This document shows positions 1-13,500 of a DNA stretch of 64,000 nt, piece by piece (within the stretch, counting starts at the first letter, position 1; each line of letters starts with the position of its first letter). The notes under the pieces are model-generated. The model was not told where the DNA came from, made no database searches, and was given only the letters and a program-made list of their open reading frames with translations. Origin of the DNA: Lojkania enalia (taxonomy: Eukaryota > Ascomycota > Dothideomycetes > Pleosporales); NCBI GenBank assembly GCA_010094045.1, contig ML986697.1:4596-68595 (forward strand). Reading direction: 5' to 3'. The translations under genes and the position numbers were made by a program.

Positions 1-2748
1 TATATAAGAGGCTTATAACTAAGTATCCTCCGCATACTTAAACGCTACTAAAACCTATTAGTTATTATCTTAGAAGTACTACTAGAAGAGTATAGAGGCT
101 ACTTATAAACGATATATACGGAATTGTATTCTATACTATAAAGCTTATCCGATATAAACCTAAACTCTAGGTTTTATCTACCTATTTCCTATACTAAATT
201 AACTAATATAGCATTTATATATTAATTTTAAAGATTTCTCTATAGATAAGTCCGGATATAATTAGATTATAGTAGTAATCGATCGCCTGTCTAAATAAGC
301 CGTGTCTATTCCCTACTATTATATAATTAACGTACGGGGAATGGCCGAATTGTTTATTTAATAGGTATACTGCTTTAGCTATACGCCTAAAACTATTATT
401 TTAGACTAAGAACTTTAGTTTATATCTAGTTTCTAGTTTAAATTCTACTATATCTTAGGTGTAAAGATTAAACTATCTACTACTTATTATAAAGAAACTA
501 ATAGATAGATAGAGATTATAAATAAGTATATCGATTAGAAACTGCGCTCTTTTATATCCTTCTACTAAAATAACTAGAGTTCTCTATTACCTATAATCGA
601 CTAAGTATAAGTAATTCTACTCTATATAACTATTAGAATATCCCTATATCAGATTCTATATAGATTTAAGTCCTATTAGAGTTAGGATTAGAAATATTCT
701 ATTAATCCTATTACTATAATAGATAAATTAAATTATAAGAATACCTTAGCTCTAATAACTTATATATATATAGCCTGGGAAACCATAAAGGCTAATATTA
801 AGAAGGCTTAGAATTGTATATAATCTATTATTAACTATTACTAATAACTAATTAATTAGTAGATTAGTAATATAGTCTACCTAAATACTAAGAACTTTAC
901 GGTCTAGAGACTGAGCTGAAAGCTATCCGATTAATAGGAGGGCCCTTTTAAAGTATTAGAATAGGTTAGAAACTTATACTATTTATAGCTACCCCTAGAA
1001 TTAAAAATATATAATATCTTCGTACTAAACCTACTATATAAGAACCCCTAGGACCCTCTACTAGGGTAAGAAGCTCCGAAACCACCTACTATCGCTATTA
1101 AGAGGGTAGAAGAGTAGGAGGTTAAAGAAATACTAGCTAGTAAGCTATATTATAAGACCCTTAAATACTATATAAAATAGGTAGAATATAATTCTAACCT
1201 AGTCTAGTATAAAGTTTTAAATTTTATAGGTTCGCTTTATAAGCTAAGAGTTTTTTATAATAAGTATCTAAATTAGCTAGGACCTATAAAGGCTCTAACT
1301 AAATAGATTAAGGTATATAAAGATAGTATAGAAAATATAGATTACCTGGTAGACGATAATATATAAGAGTTAAGTAGTAGATTTAAAAACTAAAGTATAG
1401 GCCCGAAATTACTCCTCTATAAAATCTAGAGGGTCTGATAGCAGGCTGTTAGATACCTCTCTAGTCTTCTTCTCCTCTACTCTCCTTCTCCTTCTTTCCT
1501 TCCGGACTCCCTCTAAACCTTCCCTACCTTATCTTTAGCCGCCTAAGAGCGCTGCGATATTAGCTTAAAGGCTAGATACTAGAGCTTTTAGGGCTGAAAC
1601 CTAACAGAGCAACTTAGTACCCTAGTAGAATAAAGCTACCTAGATACTGGCCGTAGGAAGGCTATCTTCCTAACTCTTTACAACCTAGGTTATAAGCGCT
1701 AGACTATAAGCGGACTCTAAAATAGCCTTAAAGACTACTTTTTTATCCTCCTTATCTTCTATATATTAGGCTGCTACCTATAGTTTAAGATAGCCCCGGA
1801 GGACTAGAAACTCCTCCTTATAATAGGAGGGGATCTATAAGTACGTTAGTAGTAAGTATTCTACTAGTATTAGATGCGATTTGTATAGGGTTATACTTTT
1901 TATTTTATAAGGTATAATACTTACATTTTTTTAATCTTAAGGACTAAAAGATAAATATTATACGCCGCCCGCAGGCGAGTATATATATAGCCTAAAAGTA
2001 GATAACTTAGAAAGCTTCTAAAGAGGCTTTAGAAGGCGGGCGGAGTAGTATATTAATTAATTTTTTCTATAAAGCGTTAGCGATACTTTAATAATTAATA
2101 GTACTAGAGACGCGTAATAATACGTATAGAGTAGAAGTTATTATTTAGTTAAGGAAGCTTAGTTGATAGCAACCTGGTAATATACTAAAGCTGGTAAACG
2201 CTTATTACTATACGCGATAAAATTACAATATTAATAAACTATTATAATAGTAGTTACCAGCTAATATATAGGTTAATTATACTTACTATAAAAACCTTAC
2301 TTAATATTATGTTAATAAACGTATCTCTATAGGTAACCGCGCGTATTAGTCCTCACCGGTAAATATCTTCTTAAAGAAATTTCTTTATACTGGAACCCAT
2401 TTATAACAGCCCTAATTCCCTCCTAAACTAGTATAGATAGAGACTATCAGCCTATAAGGAGGGGGGTAGTATAATAATACAAAGAAATCGTTCTACGAAA
2501 AGCTTTATATATAACCTTATCCTAAAGCTTTTCGCTTATCTTATCCTACCCCTAGTTCTACCCCTTTTCCCTTCCATATATAGTTGTATACTCCCTTATA
2601 AGTAGCTTAGTAGTTCTTCTATATCCTTTTATATAAGGCCTATAGGCGTTAATAGAATTCCCAGGTCCCTAATCCCCCACATACTCCTATATACCTCTAA
2701 GTAGATTCGTACTGTATTCGGACCTATTATCTTACCTATACTATTATA
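1..2748 (+). mobile_element. Gypsy-1 copy 1, 3' part (integrase C-terminus, chromodomain, 3' LTR), RIP-degraded
   Basis: This is the right-hand part of a Ty3/Gypsy chromovirus whose left part lies before the window. It aligns over its whole length with 30271-33019, and the differences I checked were transitions. Bases 1-about 1400 read as the integrase core and C-terminus; around 1070-1290 a chromodomain can be read through (EAPKPPTIAIKRVEE, then EILASKLYY), with TAG where tryptophan TGG is expected. About 1400-2469 is untranslated tail ending in a purine tract (ggaggggggtag) just before the LTR. It is inserted in the pogo-like element that resumes at 2749. All frames are broken by TAA/TAG, so it cannot be active. 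Confidence 0.85.
2470..2748 (+). repeat. Gypsy-1 LTR (3' LTR of copy 1)
   Basis: This 279-bp LTR matches 20171-20449 and 32741-33019 in length and sequence. The family ends are an inverted pair, TGTAACG...CGTTATA, mutated here to TATAATA...CTATTATA. A purine tract lies immediately upstream. The 5 bases after it (aagag) are the expected target-site copy; their partner lies outside the window. Confidence 0.85.
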
Positions 2749-3969
2749 AAGAGACGGAATTAACTAAAGTAGCTCCAGCTAGATAATTATAAGTAGACTA
2801 TAGTTATCTAGGGTATTAATATAATAGAATAGGTAATACTACTTTTTATTATCTTTATAGGTATCTACTACCTCTCTATATAGTATAAAGAAGATAATAT
2901 TTTACCAATCTAGGCTATATAGGTTACTAATAACAGCTGGACGATAAATAATATTAGTATTAAGTAGTTAAAATACTTTAATACGTATATAAAGGATTAT
3001 ACTATTAGTATATATTAATTACTAATTCTTAACGGCTATAAGAGCTATAACTTACTTAAATTTAGGCAGCTCTACGAGAAAAAGAATATTATTACTCTCT
3101 ATATATCTCTACATTTATTATACTTACTATAGCTATTAGATATAGGTTATTTCTCGCTTTTAAAGACTGCGTACGAGCGCTAAGTTAAATAGCTGATATA
3201 TAGTTATATTAACTATATTATAAAAATCGAGTTCTTACCCTACTTTAAAGTAGCTTTTAACGCAGCAATTATAAAGAGTAATATCCTAAATAGCTTTTAA
3301 AGCGCTAGTTTAGTTCTATTTAACTTAGATATAGTACTATTAAAGTTTAAAGTTTAACTATATATACTAATACTTTTTATGGTTGAAAATACCTTTTAGG
3401 AGTTAAAAATACTAAGTAATCCTATCGAATTTAGATTTTAATCTATATACGTTCGATTAAAAGTTTAAAAGTACCTAAATAGCTTATCTACTTTAATAGT
3501 AGAAGCGTTTAAATAGTTTATAAAGGGTGCTATATATATAATATATAAAAACGTACTATTATATACTTAGGTTACTAAGCTTTAAACAGCTAATAAAGCT
3601 ATTATATAACGTTAATTATATAAAAGAAAGTATGTATAGAAGGAAGGAAACCTAATAATTAAAAAAAGCGCTTAATTAACTACCCTAAAAGAGTTTAACG
3701 CTTATACTAATAAAAAGAAGGGTAGGAAGAAAGCGCGTGTTAATAGAGGCTAGCCGACTTAAAGGCGTTATAAGTAGTATAATAAGGCTAGGTATAACTC
3801 GCGGACGTATAAAAATAATACTATAGATATAGAAGAATAAGCTACTATATTATATAGTACGATAGAATATAAGAAAGTATAATATTTTGCGAAAAGTAGT
3901 TGCGATTTTAGTATAGTCTTAGCATTATAATTAGCTCGCTTAGATGATTAGCTCGCTTATACTATATAT
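2749..3969 (+). mobile_element. pogo/Fot1-like DNA transposon, 3' fragment (copy 1), RIP-degraded
   Basis: This is the right part of a Tc1/mariner-superfamily pogo-like element, homologous to 5988-7859 (inverted), 16096-17901 (inverted) and 18485-20170. The degraded transposase can be read on the plus strand: the stretch before the first catalytic Asp, an LLILNGYKSY segment matching the conserved LLILDGHxSH block, and a cysteine-rich C-terminus with a GRPTKGRRC-like start. The right terminal inverted repeat contains the doubled GCTCGCTT motif and ends at 3969, followed by TA. The left end is cut off by the Gypsy-1 insertion. No open frame remains. Confidence 0.8.
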
Positions 3970-5987
3970 TACAAGCAGATAGTATAAAGCGCGCTATAGC
4001 TGCTGCGGTAAAACTAGGTATAATTCTTATATATATTAGAAGGATATAGAGGTTTTTATAAATTAATCGCGTAAGTTGTAAATTACTATTATATTACTTA
4101 GTTATTAAGCTATATATATATAAAGGTTAAAAAAGTTAATAGAGTAGACTACTTATTTATATAGGCCGCTTACTTATAAGATACGTTATTTAGATTTACT
4201 AATATACTAGCTAATTTTTAAAAACGAATTAATAAGATACTAAAATTATACCTTAGATAATTTTATATAGCTTATTTAGATAACGTTTTTATATATTTAA
4301 AAATAAAATAAGAATATAAGAAATATATTAAATAAATACTACATATATTATAAGTAGTAAAATTATATTTTAAGATAAGAAAATATAAATTCTATATTAC
4401 GTAAATAAACTATTTAAGATTTATTATTAAACTAGAATAACTATAAATAAACTTAAATAAATTAGTAGTAATTAAAGATATCTAATCTTTTATAAAATTT
4501 TATAACTTCTATCGAACCTTTATAGATAATTAGAGTAATATAACTATACCCTTAACTTAACTATTAAGAAAAGATATTACTTTTATATAGAAAAATAAAT
4601 AAGAAAAAGCCTTCTAAAAAGTTAAAAAATAATTCTAATAAGAACTAGTACTAAAACTCTATAACTTAGAAAAGAAAGCTCTTATAGAAACTAACGTATT
4701 AAAAATAAGAATAGCTGGAATTCTTATATAAATTTATAATAGAAAATAATATCTAGTAGTATACTACTTATAAAAACTTATACTAGTAGAGATAAATTAT
4801 AATATATATAACTAAAAACTTTTAGCTATTATAGTATACTTTAAAGAATAGTATATATACTTATAAAGAGTAAAATAGTAAACTAAAGTCTATTATAATT
4901 ATAAAAATCTTACTACCTTTCTTACTACTAAAATTCTTACTCCTAAATAAGTTAGATAGTTATAAAAACTAGCTATATTCGACTTTAAGATTATCTATAT
5001 TAGTAGAAAATAAAACTAAAGAGTAGATATATTAAATAAACTACTAGAATATAAGTAAGAGAAAGAAACTATAGCTATACTACTAAAAAGATAATAAGAT
5101 AGAAATATAGTATATAATTACCTATAACTTGTAGTAATAACTATTACTAAAGAAGTAAGCTGGATAATATTAATTAGATTAGTAATAGATAGAATATCTA
5201 AAGAACTTTAAGAATAAGAACTAGAATAGATAGATAGGCTATTATATATCTATAACTAAATCTATATACTAGTTAAAGTTAGAAAAGAATTTATTAGGTA
5301 ATTCTATAAAGCCCTTATATATAGATATTAAAGAATAGAGAAAATACTAGAATAAATTCTTAAAGGATTCTACTTTTCTAAAGTAAGAAAATAGGTAAAA
5401 AAAATATTATAAAAATATATAGACTACTAATAGAATAAACTTAATAGATATATATTTTATAAACTATTATAAAATCTAAAAATATCTATTAGACTATAGA
5501 TAGGAGTTATTATAGACTTTATTATTAAGCTACTAAAGTTAAAAGACTACTCTAAGAGAGAAGTATATAACTTTATTATAATAATTATAGATAGATTTAT
5601 AAAATACACCTATTTTATTTTCTATAATAAAGTATTATTAGTAGAATAGGTTGTAAATACCTTTCTAAAGTAGATTATTATATAATATAGAATACTATAA
5701 AAGATAATTATAGACTAAAATATTAAGTTTACTTTAAAATTTTAGTAAATAATTATAAACTTACTAGGAATTAAATATAAGATATCTATAGTATTTTACT
5801 TATAAATAGATAGATAGATAGAATAAATAAACTAAATAGTAGAGTAATACTACTACTAATAGTATAACTCGCGTATAATAGTATTATATATAATATAACT
5901 AGAATATTACTATTTATAGTAAACTATAAATATAAACTAAAAATCTATAATACTTTAATTAAAATAATATTATAGATATTTTAGATA

Positions 5988-7859
5988 ATATATAGTATAA
6001 GTGAGTTAATCACCTAAGTAAGCTGATTATAATACTAAAACCATACTAAAATCGCGACTATTTTTCGCAAAATATTATACTTTCTTATATTCTATCGTAC
6101 TATATAATATAGTAGCCTATTCTTCTATATCTATAGCATTATTTTTATACGTCTGTGAGTTATACCTAGTCTTACTATACTGCCTATAGTACCTTTAAAT
6201 CGGCTGGCCTCTATTAATACGCGCCTTCTTCCTACTCTTCTTCCTATTAGTACGAGTGCTAAACTCTTTTAGAGTAGTTAATTAAGCACCTTCTTTAATT
6301 GTTAGGTTACCTTTCTTCTATATATACTTTCTTTTATATAATTAATGTTATATAGCAGCCTTATTAGCTATTTAAAATTTAGTAATCTATGCGCATAATA
6401 GTACGTTTTTATATATTATATACGCAGCACCTTTTATAAACTATTTAAATACCTCTACTATTAAAGTAGGTAAGCTATCTAGGTGCTTTTAAACTCTTAA
6501 TCGAATATATATAGATTAAGACTTAAATTTAATAGGATTACTTAGTATTTTTAACTCCTAAAGAGTATCTTTAACTATAAAAGGTATTAGTATATATAGT
6601 TAAACTTTAAGCTTCGATAATACTATATCTAAGTTAAATAGAACTAAACTAGTACCTTAAAAGCTACTTAAGATATTACTCTTTATAATTGCTATGTTAA
6701 AAGCTGCTTTAAAGTAGAGTAAGAACTTGATTTTTATAATATAGTTAATATAACCGCATATTAGCTGCTTAACTTAGCACCCGTACGCAGTCTTTAAAGG
6801 CGAGAAATAATCTATATCTAGTAGCTACAGTAGGTGCGATAAATATAGAGGTATATAGAAAATAATAATATTCTTTTCCTTGTAGAACTATCTAAATTTA
6901 AGCGAGTTGTAACTTTTATAGCTGTTAAGAATTAGCAATTAATATATACTAATAGTACGATCCTTTATATATATATTAAAGTACTTTAACTACTTAATAC
7001 TAATATTATTTATCGTCCAGCTGTTATTAGTAACCTATATAGCCCAGGTTAGTAGAATATTATCTTCTTTATATTATATAGAGAGGTGGTAGATGCCTAT
7101 AAAGATAATAAAAGGTAGTATTATCTATCCTATCGTGTTAATACCCTAGATAACTATAGTTTACTTATAATTACCTGGCTAAAGCTACTTTAGTTAATTC
7201 CGTCTCTTAGAGCTAGTAACTACTACTCCTATTAATATTACGCTTATTATAAAGCCTAATTTATTAAAGTTATATATATCTTTATTAATAATACTATACT
7301 TAGCTTTTATATTCTATATAAGATAGAACTAGCCTCCTATAACCTTAGAATTCTTATATTTAGCTTTTAAATAGTTGTACTTTTAATTAAATTTAACTTT
7401 AAGCTCAGGCGTACATTTAATAAAGTTCTCTACCTAGTTCTTTTTAACCTAGCTAGTAGAGCGTGCAGCTAGCAGTAAATTAGCTATATCTTAAATAGTA
7501 GTAAGCTGTAGTAGAAATCCTCTTATATCTAGATCTAGTATATATTAAACAATTACCTATTCCTCAGTCTTACTAAGCTTTATTAAATTAGGCCGGTAAT
7601 TGCGTTGTAGAGCTATTCCTCGCCTTTATATACTAAGTATACTTTAAGAGATATTATAGATTGATGTAATACGACGTATAGTTAGTATCATGTCTTATTA
7701 AAGAGCTTAGAGTATAAGCTATATTCTAGCTTCTTTCTAAATTAATTCTATAGTTATTAGTTATAGTATAATACTATAAAGTATAATTATCGCGATTTTA
7801 GTAGGGTTTTAGTATTATAATCAGCTCGCTTGGGTAATTAGCTCGCTTGTGCTATACGT
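5988..7859 (-). mobile_element. full-length pogo/Fot1-like DNA transposon (copy 2), RIP-degraded
   Basis: This 1872-bp element has long terminal inverted repeats of about 60 bp (family form ACGTATAGCACAAGCGAGC, then a second CAAGCGAGCT). It is flanked by TA dinucleotides at 5986-5987 and 7860-7861, the hallmark Tc1/mariner target duplication. The transposase lies on the minus strand with pogo-family blocks (helix-turn-helix region, DDE core, cysteine-rich tail), all full of stops. It splits Gypsy-2. It is the best reference copy in the window for the length of the family. Confidence 0.85.
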
Positions 7860-8474
7860 TATAAGAATAAGTCGAGATTATTTAATAAATATAAGAGTTA
7901 CTAAAGAAAAACTTCTAGTTTTTATAATATACTATAAAGAAATATTATAATAAGAAATATAAATAACTATCTTACTTTAAAAAGGGAGAAAAAATTTAGC
8001 TACTAAAATAAAATATTTAAAGTAAATAACTAAATAGTAAACTAGATTATATTAAAATTAGACTATATAAAATTAAGGAATAAATATTACCTATAAACTA
8101 TTAACTTAAATTACTTATAATTATAAAAATCTACCTAACCTTCTATATTATATTTATAGAAAAGGTACTTTAAAATACTAAACTAGTAGTATATAATATA
8201 AATATATATAGAGAAAACTAGAAATAGAAAGTTAAAAAAATAATAAAGTATAAAATATAAAATAGTAAATAATACTATCTAATTAAATAGTTAGGAATAA
8301 ATAAATATAGGAACCTATAAAATAATACCTAAAAACTAGAAGAAAACTTTAGCCTTATAGTATTATAAGTATATTATAAAACTTAAATTCGCGAAGAAAA
8401 TTTAGAGATAGAGTAGTAGAATTAAATAATATTAGAAATATTATAGAAGGTAATTCTACTTTAGAAAGAAGACC

Positions 8475-8768
8475 TGTTTTACAATCTATCTCTTTCTCTT
8501 CCTTAAACTACTCCTATATATATTTATAACCCTCTATCTACCTATATTTTACTTATTTACAAATCTTCTAAAAACGCTAAATTTTTATATAAGCTACTAC
8601 TACCTTATTAAAAAGTTATTTTAACTTTTCTTAGGCTAGATAAATCTCCTCTTCTAGTTTTATAACTTTAATATCCTACTTTACTATTAGAAAGAATTAG
8701 GAATAAATTAGTAATACGGGATTATAATATATATATAATCTAAGTATTATAATCTATATTATATAACA
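8475..8768 (+). repeat. putative 3' LTR of Gypsy-2
   Basis: A purine-rich stretch (gaaagaagacc) is followed by TGTTTTACAATC; 294 bp later the sequence reads TATATAACA. The TGTT...AACA ends and the position just after the chromodomain fit a 3' LTR. No second copy is present in the window, so the borders are inferred. Confidence 0.35.
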
Positions 8769-10193
8769 AATATATACTAGTATAAAGGTATTTTAAATAA
8801 TATAACTTTTTAGATATTTTCTTCTTATCTACTTTATAAATTAGCCTCTTATAAGAATACTAGAAGTAAAGTATAATAATCTTACTTAAGTAGTCTATAT
8901 AATTAATATAATAGTATCTACCTAAAATTAAATAATAAAGAGGAGGTATTAGAAATATATATAGTTTTAGTAAAAATAGCGTACTAACTCTACTATATAC
9001 TAGATTAGAATAGGAAAACTCTTAGGTTAAAAATTTAGAGGAGAAAGATAGTATTATAAATACTCCTACGGGAATTTCTATACTAGATTTAATCGAGATT
9101 TAAGACTCTATATAACTAGAAGAATAAAACTAATATAAGATATATAATATATTTAGTAGCTTAATTAACTAAATAACTAAGTAGAAAGGAATAGTAAGAG
9201 AACTAAATTATATTTAATAACCTTATAACTCTAACTTTTATAGCTCTTTATAGTTAACTTAAATATCCTTTATATATTCTACTTATATACTTCTATTATA
9301 AGCCTATAAGAATAATCCCCTATAATATATAATTACTCTTAGTTATTACTCTATCTTATACTAAGCTAATTAGAGGCTATTATAAGCTTATATAACTCTA
9401 TTTAATATATTTTTATATACTTATTAAAATACTTTAGCTACTTAAAATTAAGTATATTATTTATTTAACTATTTTTAGAGACTAAAATTTTCTAATTATA
9501 TAGTATATCTACTTCTTTATACTATATAAAAATATAGACGCGTCCTTTATAAATAATAAATAGTAGGGTTATATATATAGTAGTATAAATACTCTAGATA
9601 ACTATAACCTATTTATAATTATTTAACTATATAAGAGTAAACTTTATATAATATTCTAAACCTATAATAACCTTTATAGTATTAATAATACCTATCTAAA
9701 AGTCTATTTTATTAAAGTTATAGATATTATTATTATATATACTATATTTTACAATTATATTTTATATAAGCTTAAACTATATATTAATAACCTTTAAATT
9801 CTCTTATTTTATTCTTTAATAATCTTTTATTTAATTAAAGGCTATTTTAAACTTATTTATACGCGCTATAAATTATTTAAACTAATTTTTTCTTATAAAT
9901 ATTTTATTATATATATCTAATAGTTTATCTACTATATCTACTATCTTATATAGTTAGAGCGTAAATCCTTATAAATTAGGGTTAAAAATATATTATACGA
10001 TTATTTATTCTTTAGTTATTATAAACTTCTAGTAATTTAGTTATATATAAGAGTAAAATACAATTCTATAAAGTTAAGTAGAGTTATTAATATTATATAT
10101 TAAAAGTTATAGTAGTATATTATATACTTTTAAATTAGTCTAATTTATATACTTATAAAATAAGTTTAATTCTATCTTCTTATTAAATTAATA
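8769..10193 (-). mobile_element. divergent pogo-like transposase remnant and AT-rich spacer
   Basis: About 9350-10100 aligns loosely with the transposase of the inverted pogo copies: spaced blocks such as gtactttaactacttaatac, ctctagataactatag and attatattttatataag recur in the same order. It therefore looks like an older or different pogo subfamily on the minus strand. About 8769-9350 is AT-rich, stop-saturated sequence in which I recognise nothing. The right flank may continue after 17904. Confidence 0.4.
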
Positions 10194-10239
10194 ATATACT
10201 ATATAAGCGAGCTAATTATCTAAGTAAGCTAATTATAAT

Positions 10240-10542
10240 TATTACAGACGCTTACGCGTAGTTAGTTAATCGCACTTTAGGTAGTTAACTCTATTACTAC
10301 GTACTATATATAAATATTAAAACGTTATATAAAGAATAGAAATATCTACATTATATAGGTTTTTATAGGGGCTAGGTCTATACTACTATACGGGCTAGCT
10401 GGGTTGGTAAAACCTTCCTCTATCGCGGTTAAGACAAGTCGGTTATATTCTAGCTAGCAGCTAATAGCTGTTACTAGCAGCTGGTTTAAATATTATAGTA
10501 AGGGTAGCGTAGGTGCAGAGGTGTCGCGGTATTACTATAATA
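10240..10542 (-). repeat. Gypsy-3 LTR (left, 3' LTR of the minus-strand element)
   Basis: This 303-bp copy matches 15793-16095. It starts TATTACAGACG (family TGTTACAGACG) and ends TATAATA (family TATAACA). A pyrimidine tract right after it marks the polypurine tract of the minus-strand element. Confidence 0.88.
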
Positions 10543-13500
10543 GTACCCTCCTTTTAGTTATAAGCTCCTATAAGTTAGGTCTTTATATTATATTCGGGTT
10601 ATTTATAATTAAGTAGCAGTTATTAATACTAGTATTAGTTAAGGTTGTAGGTATATTAGCGCAACTAGTAGTTGATAGTAGTATTATATTAGGGATTAGG
10701 TTAGGTCGGTTTATATAGCAGTACTATATTAGATTAGACTCTAACACCTAATTAAGAATCTAGACGTAATATTATATTCGGGTCTTATTTATTCAGGTTT
10801 CTAGTATAGTAATCTTCTACGGCAGTTGTCTTAGTAAAGTTACTAGCCGGGTACTATTCTAGGTCGTAATAGCTAGTCTACTTAACTAGATATTCGTGCC
10901 GGCGTCTCTATTAGTTATAGTAGAGGTCTTCTATTTGCTCGACGAGGTATTCTAGTTTTCTATTAATTTTAATAGGTTTAGGGTTGTATACTTATTAACT
11001 AGACAAGTAGTTAGATAATTTAGGTACTAGCTATAATAGCGATATATAGAATATAGGATATATTTTAGCCGATTCGGGTAGCTTTAGTTTATAAGCGTAC
11101 GAGAATACTTTTACAATAACCTTATAGGGGCCTATATTCTTCTAGTTAAGCTTTTTTAACGGTCTTCGTATATATATATTTCTAGCATCTAGCTAGACTA
11201 GATTATTAATCTAGTAGTTGGGGGCTAGTATGCGCTTACGGTTAGTGTACTCTTATTAGAGCGCTTATACCTAGATAAGTTCTTTTCTAATATACTCTAT
11301 AATATCCTTTATCTTATCAACTAGTCTATTAGCTTTCTAGGCTATTAGGGACTGTTTTAGTAGTTGATAGATCCTTATAGGCGGCTTAAAGCTTATTTAA
11401 GGGTGCTAGCTAAAGTAGGCTAGAAACGGGGAGACTTTTATTAATTTAGACACTATATTATTCGCTTTAAACTGCGCTGTTAGCAGCTATTTAACCTAGT
11501 TATCTTATTCGTAGCTGGTATAGGCTTAGAGAACTTGTTCTATTACTATATTAGTATTCTCTATCTAGCTATTAGTCTTTAAATAGAAGCTAGTTAATAT
11601 ATACGTATTAATTTATAGCTGTTTATAGAGCTCTTAGTAGAAGGTAGAGATAAACTATATCCTATAGTCGGACGTAATAGTACATAGTAGTCTATAGTAA
11701 ACCTATATATAGTAATAGAACAATTAGACGATATTAGGAGCTTTAATTCTTGCATATAGTATTAGGTATCTATACTTACTAAGCCTATTAACTACTACTA
11801 TAATATTTGTACAACCTTCTAATTCTAGTAGATTAGTTATAAAGTCTATAGAGATGTCTTAAAACCTTTATTTAGGTATAGGCAACGGTTTTAGTAATCT
11901 ATAGTACTTCTCTCTAGAAACCTTACTTCTTTAACATATATAATAATAGCCTATATATTATTATACCAAGTCGAATATCTTTAACTAATAGTACTCGCGC
12001 TAGAGTAGTTCTAAGATCTTTCCTCGACTAGGGTATCTGCCGGATAGTAAGTTATAGACGGCTTATAGTAGCTTAAGCTTTAACTTATTATAGTTTAATA
12101 CTATAAGTTAATCTTAGTAGTATAGTCGGTTATTATACTCTTTATAGTTAGTTAGAGTTAGGAACTTAAATTAATAGGTTTCTTCTCTTAGTAGCTTTAG
12201 GGTATCTTAGATTAGATTATCATTCGGGTATTCTTCGTCGATAATCTCTATAATTAGTCGGCCTACTTCTATTTATTAGAATAGTTTAGGACGAAGTAAT
12301 ATCTGTTAATAACCTCTACAGGCCTCTTCTTATATAGGCTCGTCCTATAACCTTTAAATTAAGGTATTAGGCTTCTCTCTAAGTTTTCTAGGTTAGTATA
12401 TAATACTAAAGTTAAACCTTAATAGATATTCTAACTAACGGGCCTATTAGTAACTTAGCTACTTTATTATTATAAAGTACTACAGGTTCTTATAATTGTT
12501 TAGTACTTCTATAGAAAATACTACACCTTCTAATTTAGGCCTCTATTACTTAAAATATTAGATAATCGCGAGCAGTTCCTTATTATATATCTTATAGTTA
12601 CCTTCAGTAGGGTTTATACGCTTAGAGAAGTAGATAATAGGTCTTAGTTTACTGTTAGCGCCTCTCTAGAATAGTATACTAGCTGTTATAAAGTTAGACG
12701 CATCGGCTTCTACTACTATTAGCAGCTTAGAGTTAAAGTATTAGAGAATTAATATAGAGATAAAGGTATCCTTTAGGTAGTTAAAGGAATATTAACAGCT
12801 ATTATTCTAGTTAAATTAAGTGTTCTTCTTAGTTAGAGCTACTAAAGGGAAGACTTTCTATAAGAAGTTGCTAATAAATTGTTGGTAGAAGTTCGCGAAA
12901 CTTATAAAGGCTCGAATATCTTTTATATTCTTAGGGTATTTCTAGTTAATAATTATCTCTACCTTCTTTAAGTCTATATAGATTTCTTCTGTAGTAATTA
13001 TATACCTTAAGTAGGTTACTTCTAACTAGTAGAACTTATACTTATCTATATTAAACTATAGACTATTCGCTCTTAAGGCTTTAAGGACTAGCTAGACATG
13101 CTGCTTATAATCCTTCAGATTCTTATTAAATATTAGAATATTATTAATATAGGTAGTATAGAATATATTAAAATATAGTCTTAATATATTATTTACGAAG
13201 TGCTAGAATATACTTAGAGTATTAGCTAGACTAAAGGGCATTACTAGATATTTAAATAGCCTGTAGTATATATAAAAGGTAGTCTTCTATTTATCTCTCT
13301 TAGCAATCCTTAGCTTATTAAACGCGGTAATAATATCGAGTTTTATATAGTACTTAGTTTTACTAAATTAGGTTAACGTTTCTTAGATTAGTAGAATCGG
13401 GTATTAGTTCTTAATAGTAATAGTATTTAGAGCTCTATAGTCTATATAGAATTAGAAACTACCTCTAGGTTTCTTTATAAAGATTATAGGTGTAGTTACT

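Larger units (their letters stand above)
3970..8768 (+). mobile_element. Gypsy-2 (Ty3/Gypsy chromovirus) relic, interrupted by a pogo-like element
   Basis: From about 4070 a Gypsy polyprotein reads on the plus strand through many stops: the end of reverse transcriptase (FYIAYLDNVFIYLK, matching the YxDD-box region), tether, RNase H (KKALIETNV, then NYNIYN.KLLAI), and integrase (FIIIIIDRFIKY) up to 5987. After the inserted element 5988-7859 it resumes with the integrase C-terminus and a chromodomain-like segment near 8200-8340. The upstream half must lie left of the pogo fragment ending at 3969, before the window. The RIP load looks heavier than in Gypsy-1 or the Copia element, which suggests it is the oldest layer. 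Confidence 0.8.
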
